DNA from: Cellvibrionales bacterium UBA1854
Lineage (GTDB): Bacteria; Pseudomonadota; Gammaproteobacteria; Pseudomonadales; Porticoccaceae
DNA: 10,078 bases
NCBI GenBank assembly: GCA_002338445.1
Contig: DDII01000060.1
Coordinates: 1 to 10,078 of the forward strand
Direction: 5' to 3'
Shown here: piece after piece, positions 1 to 5,826 of the stretch
Numbering within the stretch: position 1 is the first letter of the stretch
Layout of the letters: the number at the start of each line of letters is the position of its first letter
Program-made: the position numbers and the translations under genes
Notes under the pieces: model-generated
What the model was told of the DNA's origin: nothing
Databases searched by the model: none
What the model saw: only the letters and a program-made list of their open reading frames with translations

Positions 1-93
1 TTCTAAGCCCTTGACAGTGAACCTAGCTGTTGTAACTATATGATTTATAGTGAGCTAACAAAGCTTCTGGAGCTGTATCAAGGCGATGAGGTG
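1..93. other. Unassigned left flank
   Basis: This stretch lies outside the left copy of the 81-bp inverted repeat. I see no gene in it: the minus strand, which would continue downstream of the integrase, is broken by stops in the frames I read, and the short plus-strand frame starting at 40 has no ribosome binding site and only exists by running through the repeat and the antisense of the integrase. It does not resemble the tRNA-Ser body, although the repeat that follows begins with the tRNA 3' end. It could be host DNA, the interior of a larger element extending leftwards, or a junction artefact. Confidence 0.5.
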
Positions 94-174
94 CTATCCC
101 ACCGCCATTTTATACTCTTAACAGCTCTACAGGCCCTGTCAGCTCTGGAGTCTTCCAGATTTAGCAAGGAGCAG
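94..174 (+). repeat. 81-bp inverted repeat, left copy
   Basis: Reading rightwards, the sequence is identical over all 81 positions to the reverse complement of 1329-1409. The first 14 bases (94-107) equal the 3' end of the tRNA-Ser gene including its encoded CCA, here without the rest of the tRNA. The next 67 bases are the sequence found just downstream of the real tRNA. The copy contains a TATACT box (111-116), an AAGGAG ribosome-binding-like motif (167-172) and the last codons plus the stop of the integrase on the other strand. Identity ends sharply: position 93 and the base after 174 both mismatch. Confidence 0.95.
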
Positions 175-1321
175 GGGAAGCCATTTTTTCTAAGAAGCTC
201 TGCATCAGCTCTAAGCTGTAACCATCTCCATAACCTTGTCCTATAGACCTTAAGGTCCATCCACCCAATTGATCTATCATATCTGGTGGTGTTTCAACAC
301 TTCTTAAACGATCTCTAAAAGAGTGTCTAAGCCCATGAATTACATCGTCTTTATGGGCTATAGTTTTGATCCATTTATTTATTGCAGCGGATGCTGAGTT
401 AGAATTACAACGTTCCTCATTAGTGTATCTAGGGAAGCAATACAAGCCCTTGTAATGCTTTTTCAGGCGTTTAGCAGCCCAGAGTGATGTATCAACAAGT
501 GGGATCTTTCGCTCACTAGAAACTGTTTTAAGACGCCTGTGAGGATGAGGTCTAATGTAAAGATAGGGTAGGGGACTTTTTAGTTCTATGTCATCGATCA
601 TTAAACCAACTGCTTCAGATAAACGAACACCAGTATCCGTTATTAAACCCACCAGCCATCTAATATCATCATCCAATGCATAACATTCGTTTTTGAGTTT
701 AAGAAGATTACCCTCAGAAACAGGTCTTCTTTTCTTGGCTGTGAGGTCAGTAGGGATATAAACTTTTGAAAAAGGATTGGAGATATCCAAACCTTGTTCT
801 CGAACAACGAAGTTGATTACTGCTTTGATTCCTGAGAAAACTCTATTTAAAGAACTATTACTCAAACCTCTATCTGTTAACCAAGATCTCAGAATGGTGG
901 CATCTTTTGTTGAATAACAATCAATAGGTCTCGATCCAAGACATTTGATGAGATAACCAATATATCGCTCAGCGGTAGTAAAAAAGAGTTTCTTTTTATC
1001 TTTTCCTACAACTGTGAAATAAACCTTTAAAGCTTCTTCTATAGTTGGTGTAGAGGAACGATCAGCTGTCTTATTTGAGCAGAGTAGGTGGGCTGCTGGT
1101 AAGTCTACTGTTTTTAATCTGAGACCTAACCAATAATTATCTAACTTTGCAGAATAGTTTGAAGCCGCTTGATCAGCAGAGCGATAACAACTAGTTTTTA
1201 GAGATTGAACGATTCTAGGTCTGGTGTAAAAAGGTCTTAGATCAACAGGAACTGATCTGGAAAAGTAATAAATATTATCTTTCTGATAGGTATATTTAGG
1301 ATGCCTTAAGTGTCTACTCAT
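161..1321 (-). CDS. Tyrosine-type site-specific recombinase / integrase
   Basis: A 386-residue phage/island-type integrase. Residues 1-70 look like the N-terminal arm-binding module often annotated DUF6538 (the YYFSRSVPVDLR stretch, then SLKTSCYRSAD). Residues about 95-180 are the SAM-like core-binding domain and 195-386 the catalytic domain. The catalytic set is complete: R233 (TGVRLSEA), K265, H329 and R332 (HGLRHSFR), W355 in the place often held by His (QLGGW), and nucleophile Y364 (GQGYGDGY), nine residues after W355. It should cut and rejoin DNA through a 3'-phosphotyrosine at the tRNA-Ser end. Start ATG 1321 has AAGGAG ten bases upstream. It lies 75 bp downstream of tRNA-Ser on the same strand, and its stop and last three codons fall inside the left inverted repeat. 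No excisionase gene is visible. The gene appears intact, so it could be active; which recombination it performs is unknown. Confidence 0.93.
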   Translation of the reverse strand: MSRHLRHPKYTYQKDNIYYFSRSVPVDLRPFYTRPRIVQSLKTSCYRSADQAASNYSAKLDNYWLGLRLKTVDLPAAHLLCSNKTADRSSTPTIEEALKVYFTVVGKDKKKLFFTTAERYIGYLIKCLGSRPIDCYSTKDATILRSWLTDRGLSNSSLNRVFSGIKAVINFVVREQGLDISNPFSKVYIPTDLTAKKRRPVSEGNLLKLKNECYALDDDIRWLVGLITDTGVRLSEAVGLMIDDIELKSPLPYLYIRPHPHRRLKTVSSERKIPLVDTSLWAAKRLKKHYKGLYCFPRYTNEERCNSNSASAAINKWIKTIAHKDDVIHGLRHSFRDRLRSVETPPDMIDQLGGWTLRSIGQGYGDGYSLELMQSFLEKMASPAPC

Positions 1322-1331
1322 TTGTCTACTG

Positions 1332-1337
1332 CTCCTT
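1332..1337 (-). promoter_or_regulatory. Ribosome binding site of the integrase, inside the repeat
   Basis: AAGGAG on the minus strand, ten bases before the ATG at 1321. It supports that start and lies within the inverted repeat, so an identical copy is present at 167-172 next to the far end of the gene. Confidence 0.7.
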
Positions 1338-1395
1338 GCTAAATCTGGAAGACTCCAGAGCTGACAGGGCCTGTAGAGCTGTTAAGAGTATAAAA

Positions 1396-1409
1396 TGGCG
1401 GTGGGATAG
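1396..1409 (-). other. Candidate attachment-site core in tRNA-Ser 3' end
   Basis: These 14 bases (CTATCCCACCGCCA on the minus strand) are the only part of the tRNA that is duplicated at 94-107, and the two copies diverge immediately beyond. Tyrosine recombinases commonly use tRNA 3' ends as attB, so this is the likely crossover region or boundary. The second copy is in inverted rather than direct orientation, which is atypical. The exact crossover position is not determinable from one sequence. Confidence 0.5.
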
Positions 1410-1486
1410 GGATTCGAACCCTAGATAGGCTATTAACCTATGCCGGTTTTCAAGACCGGTGCATTCAACCGCTCTGCCATCCCACC
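1396..1486 (-). tRNA. serT: tRNA-Ser (anticodon UGA)
   Basis: A 91-nt class II tRNA with the CCA end encoded. The acceptor stem GGTGGGA/TCCCACC pairs fully, with discriminator G. The anticodon stem CCGGT/ACCGG encloses loop CTTGAAA, giving anticodon TGA, which reads UCA and, by wobble, other UCN serine codons. A long variable arm (ATAGG...CCTAT) identifies it as a serine-type tRNA, and the T-loop TTCGAAT is present. It sits between rne and the integrase, all on the minus strand. Its 3' end doubles as part of the 81-bp repeat, so the gene is intact despite the adjacent element. The symbol follows the E. coli name for the tRNA-Ser(UGA) gene. Confidence 0.96.
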
Positions 1487-1499
1487 TTGTTCGTACTAA

Positions 1500-1505
1500 A
1501 GTATA
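1500..1505 (-). promoter_or_regulatory. Probable -10 box of the tRNA-Ser promoter
   Basis: TATACT on the minus strand, ending 13 bp before the mature tRNA 5' end, which would start transcription about 7 nt upstream of it. No good -35 box stands at 16-18 bp; TTGTCG is 21 bp away. The 102-bp gap between rne and the tRNA (1487-1588) holds nothing else that I recognise, and no clear intrinsic terminator for rne, only a weak ATCTTTTAAAGAT palindrome near 1552-1564. Confidence 0.4.
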
Positions 1506-1588
1506 CAGTCATGCTTAGACAGAAAACGACAATAATTTCGATCAAATAACTATCTTTTAAAGATGTTGATCAGTTCGAGGCAAAAATT

Positions 1589-4333
1589 TTAGCTATCATC
1601 GTTGCCATCGGCTAATGTATTTTTGCGTCTTTTTCTTGGATCGTTCGAAGCACGACTAACTTGCCGCGTTGGCCTATTATTACCTTGTTCTGACATTGGG
1701 GGCACTGGCTGTGACTCAGGTGTGAGTTCTACGGTGCTTACCTCAACATCGGTCACGGGCTTAGGTTTTTTTCTAGGATCATTTTTTGCCCTCGGCTCCC
1801 TTTTTTTATTCGGATTTCCTATATCCTTTTTTTCGGTCATCAACACACTTTTAGATTCATCTGCTGCCGAATTCTGCGGAGATTTTTTTGGCGTCGATAA
1901 TTTCTCTGATTCTACTTTTGGGGCTTTCTCCCGATTTTTAGTATTGTGAATGCCACTAGCTGGTGTCACATTTACATCGGCCTCGCCAACATTTTTATCC
2001 CTCTGAAAATCAGAATCTTTAGCTTTTTTAACCGGACGTGAAACTTTTTTACTAATATCATCTTCCTTTATTACTGGAACATCAACGACTTCGGTTACTA
2101 CGGTATCGGTTTCTTTCTCCTTTTTAATTTTCTCCTTTTTAATTTTTTTAACTGGCTTTGAAGTTTCCGTTTTTGCGCGTGGACTAATTTTTTTCTCCAA
2201 AGACGCAATTTCTAAATTAGGCACTTCTTTATTATCGTCTAAATTTGGTGAGGGTGTTTCATGCGTGCTGAGGGCTTTTGCGTTTCCCACGCTCTGTGAT
2301 GGTATCGGCTTTCTTTGTCTCCGACGACGTGGTCCACGCCTTTGATCATCGGGCCTACGTTTAAGCTGTTCTTTATTTATACCTTTTGAGTTCTCAGTCG
2401 TGGACTCGGCAGATCCATCTAAAGAATCAGCGGAATCTTTTTTATTGTGCTTATGTGCTGCTTGCTTCGTTGACTCAGCATTTTTGGCTCGAGATGCAGC
2501 AGTACCCTCAGTTGATGAGGGTCTTCGTTTTCGCTGTCGATTACGCTGTTGCTGATCACTGCTTCGGTTTTGACGATTTGATGGAGCCCTACCCGAAATA
2601 GGTGCCTCTTTGGGAACGTCACTTTCTTTTTTTCCTAAAAGGTAATTAAACAAGCGTCTTATCAGAGAGTCTTTTTTGATAGCAGTTTTTCTTGACCGCG
2701 CACGTTCAGATTGGGTGTTATCTTTTCTTTTAGGCGGGATTATTGTTTTAACGGCAGGCACTGATAAGTTCTCTGGAAGTAATTCTACTTCACCAGTTTT
2801 TTCTGCTGTTTTTACGTCAAGTTGATCGATTAACTTGTAGCTGAAATCAGACGTATCATCGTCTTGATGTCTTATTCTTGAAACCTCAAATTTTGGTGTT
2901 TCTAAAGAGGTGCTGGGTAAAATGATCAATTGGGTAGAATTTCGACTTTCAATTGCTGAGATTTCTGAACGCTTTTCGTTAAGCAAAAATGTTGCAACTG
3001 AGACGGGAACAACTGCCCTTATTTCTTTACTATACTCTTTTTGAGCCTCCTCCTCGATAAGTCTTAAGATTGATAAAGCCAATGAGCGGGTCCCTCTAAT
3101 CGTACCCTGACCCTCACATCGAGGACAAATTTTCGACATAGTTTCCTCAAGCGATGGCCTCAAACGTTGTCTTGACATTTCCAGCAAACCAAAGCGTGAT
3201 ATCCTTCCAACTTGAACTCGAGCACGGTCCAATTCCAAGGCTTTACGCATAGTATTTTCTACTTCTTTCTGGTGCTTAATATTCACCATATCTATAAAAT
3301 CAATTACTATCAGACCGCCTACGTCCCTTAACCTAAGCTGCCTTGCTATCTCCTCTGCAGCTTCCTTGTTGTTGTTAAAGGCTGTCTCTTCAATATCGCT
3401 ACCTTTTGTCGCTCTAGCAGAATTTATATCTACCGCGACTAATGCCTCTGTAACGTCAATCACGATTGAGCCACCGGATGGGAGCTTTACCTCTCGACAA
3501 AAAGCTGTATCAATTTGATTTTCTATTTGATATCGGGTAAACAATGGTATTTCATCTTGATAGTACTTCACTTTGCTTTTAAAATCCGGCATCACCGTGC
3601 TTATGAAGGCGTCTGCTAATGCTTGCGCTTCGGCGCTGTCAATAATTACCTCGCCAACATCTTGTCGCAAATAATCTCGAATTGCGCGGACAATGACATT
3701 ACTCTCTTGAAAAAGAAAATAAGGAGCGACTTTCTGGTCTGCTTCAACACTTATTGTTCCCCAGAGTTGCAGAAGATAATCTAGATCCCATTGGAGCTCT
3801 TCTGTAGCTCTGCCTATCCCGGCAGTTCTTACTATCACTCCCATGGTAGGCGGTATTTGAAGCCCTTTCATGGCTTCCCTTAGCTCAGAACGCTCTTCCC
3901 CTTCTATTCTTCGGGAAATACCACCTGCTCTGGGATTATTAGGCATCAATACCAAATATCGGCCTGCCAAGCTTATAAAAGTAGTTAGCGCAGCCCCTTT
4001 TGTGCCGCGCTCTTCTTTTTCAACTTGAACTAAGAGCTCCTGACCCTCTTTTACGGCATCTTGAATCCTTGCTTTTGAACCCTCAGCAACTCTTCTTTGA
4101 AAACAGGCTTTTGAAACCTCTTTGAGTGGAAGGAAACCATGCTTGTCGGCACCAAAATCTATGAAAGCTGCCTCTAGACTTGGTTCAACCCTCGTTACCT
4201 TTCCTTTATAGATATTTGCTTTTTTTTGTTCACGGGTTCGATTTTCAATATCTAAATCATACAGCCGTTGGCCGTCAACCATAGCTACGCGAACTTCTTC
4301 ATTGTGCGAGGCATTTATTAACATTCTTTTCAT
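1589..4333 (-). CDS. rne: Ribonuclease E, endoribonuclease and degradosome scaffold
   Basis: RNase E, 914 residues, cuts AU-rich single-stranded RNA and drives mRNA decay, 9S rRNA and tRNA processing, normally at the inner membrane face. An S1 domain lies about 37-120 (IYKGKVTRVEPSLEAAFIDFG). Catalytic metal-binding D302 and D345 and the zinc-link C403/C406 (CPRC) match E. coli D303, D346, C404 and C407 with an offset of one. Beyond about 510 the protein is low-complexity and charged: a probable amphipathic membrane-targeting helix at 556-569 (LIRRLFNYLLGKK), an Arg-rich stretch at 658-675, Lys-rich repeats at 728-739, and NDPRK motifs at 851 and 897. ATG 4333 (MKRMLINA) is preferred over the TTG at 4342 because it matches the family start; GGAG lies 12 bp upstream of it. 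The gene is divergent from rluC across a long leader. Confidence 0.97.
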   Translation of the reverse strand: MKRMLINASHNEEVRVAMVDGQRLYDLDIENRTREQKKANIYKGKVTRVEPSLEAAFIDFGADKHGFLPLKEVSKACFQRRVAEGSKARIQDAVKEGQELLVQVEKEERGTKGAALTTFISLAGRYLVLMPNNPRAGGISRRIEGEERSELREAMKGLQIPPTMGVIVRTAGIGRATEELQWDLDYLLQLWGTISVEADQKVAPYFLFQESNVIVRAIRDYLRQDVGEVIIDSAEAQALADAFISTVMPDFKSKVKYYQDEIPLFTRYQIENQIDTAFCREVKLPSGGSIVIDVTEALVAVDINSARATKGSDIEETAFNNNKEAAEEIARQLRLRDVGGLIVIDFIDMVNIKHQKEVENTMRKALELDRARVQVGRISRFGLLEMSRQRLRPSLEETMSKICPRCEGQGTIRGTRSLALSILRLIEEEAQKEYSKEIRAVVPVSVATFLLNEKRSEISAIESRNSTQLIILPSTSLETPKFEVSRIRHQDDDTSDFSYKLIDQLDVKTAEKTGEVELLPENLSVPAVKTIIPPKRKDNTQSERARSRKTAIKKDSLIRRLFNYLLGKKESDVPKEAPISGRAPSNRQNRSSDQQQRNRQRKRRPSSTEGTAASRAKNAESTKQAAHKHNKKDSADSLDGSAESTTENSKGINKEQLKRRPDDQRRGPRRRRQRKPIPSQSVGNAKALSTHETPSPNLDDNKEVPNLEIASLEKKISPRAKTETSKPVKKIKKEKIKKEKETDTVVTEVVDVPVIKEDDISKKVSRPVKKAKDSDFQRDKNVGEADVNVTPASGIHNTKNREKAPKVESEKLSTPKKSPQNSAADESKSVLMTEKKDIGNPNKKREPRAKNDPRKKPKPVTDVEVSTVELTPESQPVPPMSEQGNNRPTRQVSRASNDPRKRRKNTLADGNDDS
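2116..2145. repeat. 15-bp tandem repeat inside rne
   Basis: TCTCCTTTTTAATTT occurs twice head to tail (2116-2130 and 2131-2145). On the coding strand this gives the Lys-rich repeat KKIKKEKIKKEK at about residues 728-739 of the disordered half of RNase E. Because the unit is a multiple of three, gain or loss would keep the frame. Confidence 0.85.
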
Positions 4334-4767
4334 GTACTGCAATTTCTCCGTGTTTAAAAACCGGATATAAGCACGTGAAAAAAAGGAGAAAATTATAATT
4401 GAGTGCAGAAACTACAAACTTCTCAAAGGTTATAGAAGTGGTGTGCTACAAACTCTCTCTGCATGTCAGCTAACAATATCTATGCATTGCTGGTATTCAT
4501 TGCCTATTATCACAATTTCTTTTTTGTGAAGTATTGTTACTCCTCGTTCCGCATACACGACGCGTGAGGATATGATATTTCAACATAAACAGGCTTTTAA
4601 TTTTTTATCCTAAAATTTTCTTGCTGATTCCGGTCAGCCAATTGCGAAGCCAGTCATATTTCGTTTGACCAAGCTTCTTGTGTCTTTACCCTGCAGTTCC
4701 AGGGTTTGTTGCTCTACTGATTCTCGCACAGCTCCGTGTCGAGCTCAGGAACTCATTAGCTATAGGT
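4334..4767 (-). promoter_or_regulatory. Long structured 5' leader of rne
   Basis: About 430 nt of gene-free DNA precede rne. In E. coli rne has a 361-nt leader whose hairpins let RNase E cleave and down-regulate its own mRNA; a similar role is inferred here. On the transcribed strand I see ACCCTG/CAGGGT with a 6-nt loop (4688-4705), GCTGA/TCAGC with a 6-nt loop (4623-4638), a small CACG/CGTG hairpin (4556-4566), and the two-tier structure at 4404-4463. AT-rich single-stranded stretches between them would suit RNase E cleavage. No open reading frame or recognised small RNA was found in it. Confidence 0.5.
4404..4463 (-). promoter_or_regulatory. Two-tier stem-loop in the rne leader
   Basis: Outer arms TGCAGA/TCTGCA (4458-4463 and 4404-4409) enclose an inner hairpin ACTTCT/AGAAGT (4434-4439 and 4418-4423) with a 10-nt loop. 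The two strands of the intervening internal loop each carry AGTTTGTAG in the mRNA sense (4446-4454 and 4412-4420). It lies 70-130 nt before the start codon. It could be a counterpart of the RNase E-sensing hairpins of the E. coli rne leader, but this is inferred from pairing alone. Confidence 0.4.
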
Positions 4768-4774
4768 TAACAAA

Positions 4775-4803
4775 ACTACATTTAAATTTCAATTTAATCT
4801 CAA
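4775..4803 (-). promoter_or_regulatory. Candidate rne promoter
   Basis: On the minus strand TTGAGA (4798-4803), a 17-bp spacer and TGTAGT (4775-4780) give a moderate sigma-70-like match and predict a start near 4768. The -10 is weak, so other positions in the leader remain possible. Its -35 is one arm of the dyad shared with the rluC promoter. Confidence 0.35.
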
Positions 4804-4815
4804 GCATCATTGAGA
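4798..4815. promoter_or_regulatory. Dyad joining the divergent rne and rluC -35 boxes
   Basis: TCTCAA-GCATCA-TTGAGA is a perfect 6-bp inverted repeat with a 6-bp centre. Each arm is the -35 box of one of two back-to-back promoter predictions, so the two polymerase sites would lie 6 bp apart and may compete, or a regulator may bind the dyad. Confidence 0.4.
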
Positions 4816-4839
4816 ATTTGCCGTTTCGAAGGATATACT
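4810..4839 (+). promoter_or_regulatory. Probable rluC promoter
   Basis: TTGAGA (4810-4815) and TATACT (4834-4839), each one base from the sigma-70 consensus, stand 18 bp apart. Transcription would begin near 4846, leaving a leader of about 19 nt before the GTG at 4865. Confidence 0.55.
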
Positions 4840-4864
4840 ACTAAAAAAATTCGAGTTTTTAATT

Positions 4865-5806
4865 GTGTTTGAGCAGTGCCGAAATCATGTTTCTTTTGTC
4901 ACAGTCGACGAAGACCACATCGATCAGCGAATCGATAATTTTTTATTCCGAGAATTAAAAGGTGTCCCGAAGTCACGTATCTACAAGTTAATTCGGATCG
5001 GTGAGATTAGGGTAAATAAGAGGCGCATACGCCCAAGTACTAAACTTTTAGCAGGCGATGTTGTAAGGATAGCACCTATTCGAACTGCCAACCGAGAAGC
5101 ACACCCGCAAAACACAGATAATCGAACCAATTTGACGAAACTGTCGATTTTACATGAAGACGATGATCTTATCGTTTTGAATAAAAAAAGTGGGCTCGCA
5201 ACACATGGGGGCAGCGGCATATCACAGGGAGCAATTGAATTAATTCGACAAGATCGACCCAAGTCAAAGTTTTTGGAGCTCGCTCATCGGCTCGACAAGG
5301 ATACCTCTGGATGCCTTATGATTGCAAAGAAACGCTCAGTGCTTTTGGCTCTTCAAAAGGCCATGATCACTAAAAGTATTTCTAAAACATATGAACTCCT
5401 AGTCAAAGAGCGATGGCCTGCCAGTCGGAAAAGGATAAGTGCTCCACTTTTAAAAAATCAATTGAAATCAGGACAGAGAGTGGTTGTAGTTGACCCGAAG
5501 GGTAAGCATTCTGTTACAGACTTTCAAATCCTTAGATTGTTTAATTCGAACACTTTACTCAAAGCTTTTATCGTTACAGGTCGAACTCATCAAATTCGTG
5601 TGCATTGCCAATCTGTTAGGCAACCAATCGCTGGAGATCAACGTTATGGCGACAAAGAATATAACGCTCAGCTGAGGCTACTTGGATTACGTAGATTATT
5701 TCTCCATGCAAGTTCATTAAGTTTTAATCATCCGATCACTGGGAAATTTTTCACCGTCAAAGCTCCGTTACCGAGAACTTTACAGAAAGTATTGGATAGG
5801 CTTTAG
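4865..5806 (+). CDS. rluC: 23S rRNA pseudouridine synthase RluC
   Basis: A 313-residue RluA-family enzyme that in E. coli converts U955, U2504 and U2580 of 23S rRNA to pseudouridine during large-subunit assembly. An N-terminal S4 RNA-binding domain covers about 20-70 (QRIDNFL, GVPKSRIYKLIRIGEIRVN). The catalytic motif HRLDKDTSG places the essential aspartate at D144, the E. coli RluC position, and GRTHQIRVH follows near 240. The start is GTG; the only in-frame alternatives before the upstream stop at 4811 are rare codons such as ATT and ATA. No Shine-Dalgarno lies close: AAGGA at 4829-4833 is 31 bp away and would be upstream of the predicted transcript start. RluC is called rather than RluA or RluD from length, the S4 domain and divergence from rne. 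It converges on maf with a 20-bp gap lacking a clear terminator. Confidence 0.95.
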   Translation: MFEQCRNHVSFVTVDEDHIDQRIDNFLFRELKGVPKSRIYKLIRIGEIRVNKRRIRPSTKLLAGDVVRIAPIRTANREAHPQNTDNRTNLTKLSILHEDDDLIVLNKKSGLATHGGSGISQGAIELIRQDRPKSKFLELAHRLDKDTSGCLMIAKKRSVLLALQKAMITKSISKTYELLVKERWPASRKRISAPLLKNQLKSGQRVVVVDPKGKHSVTDFQILRLFNSNTLLKAFIVTGRTHQIRVHCQSVRQPIAGDQRYGDKEYNAQLRLLGLRRLFLHASSLSFNHPITGKFFTVKAPLPRTLQKVLDRL

Positions 5807-5826
5807 CATTTAGTTGGAAGTCTGTG

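Larger units (their letters stand above)
94..1409. mobile_element. Integrase cassette bounded by inverted repeats, possible invertible element
   Basis: This 1,316-bp unit consists of one tyrosine recombinase gene with a perfect 81-bp inverted repeat at each end, set into the 3' end of tRNA-Ser. No other cargo gene fits inside. No obvious target-site duplication is seen outside it (the left flank ends GAGGTG, the right flank begins GGATTC). Recombination between inverted sites would flip the 1.15-kb interior and leave the tRNA intact, because both copies carry the same 14-nt tRNA end. The structure is seen directly; mobility or inversion is inference. It may also be one end of a larger island extending left, or an artefactual inverted duplication. 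Confidence 0.55.
1329..1409 (-). repeat. 81-bp inverted repeat, right copy
   Basis: Identical in reverse complement to 94-174. Its right end (1396-1409) is the 3' end of the real tRNA-Ser gene; the remainder is the spacer between tRNA and integrase. Read on the minus strand, the repeat supplies a TATACT box (1387-1392) and the AAGGAG motif (1332-1337) that serves as ribosome binding site for the integrase. It also holds ACAGG-C-CCTGT between two CAGCTCT direct repeats, and a hairpin with stem TCTGGA/TCCAGA. Because both copies are identical, inversion of the interior would keep the integrase start signals. Confidence 0.95.

Noticed and set aside
11..44. TTGACA at 11-16 with TATGAT at 39-44 as a promoter facing the cassette
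   Set aside because: The spacer is 22 bp, and no acceptable -10 lies at 16-18 bp.
40..246. Plus-strand 68-codon frame across the left repeat
   Set aside because: No ribosome binding site or recognisable protein; most of it lies in the repeat and opposite the integrase 3' end.
94..1409. Ordinary attL/attR direct repeats of an integrated island
   Set aside because: The two copies are inverted, not direct; a true direct partner, if any, lies outside the window.
1602..1949. Plus-strand 115-codon frame opposite the rne 3' end
   Set aside because: It is antisense to the low-complexity tail of RNase E, with no homology or start signals; a shadow frame.
4334..4342. TTG start giving three extra residues on RNase E
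   Set aside because: Family proteins start MKRMLINA; the TTG is only three bases from GGAG.
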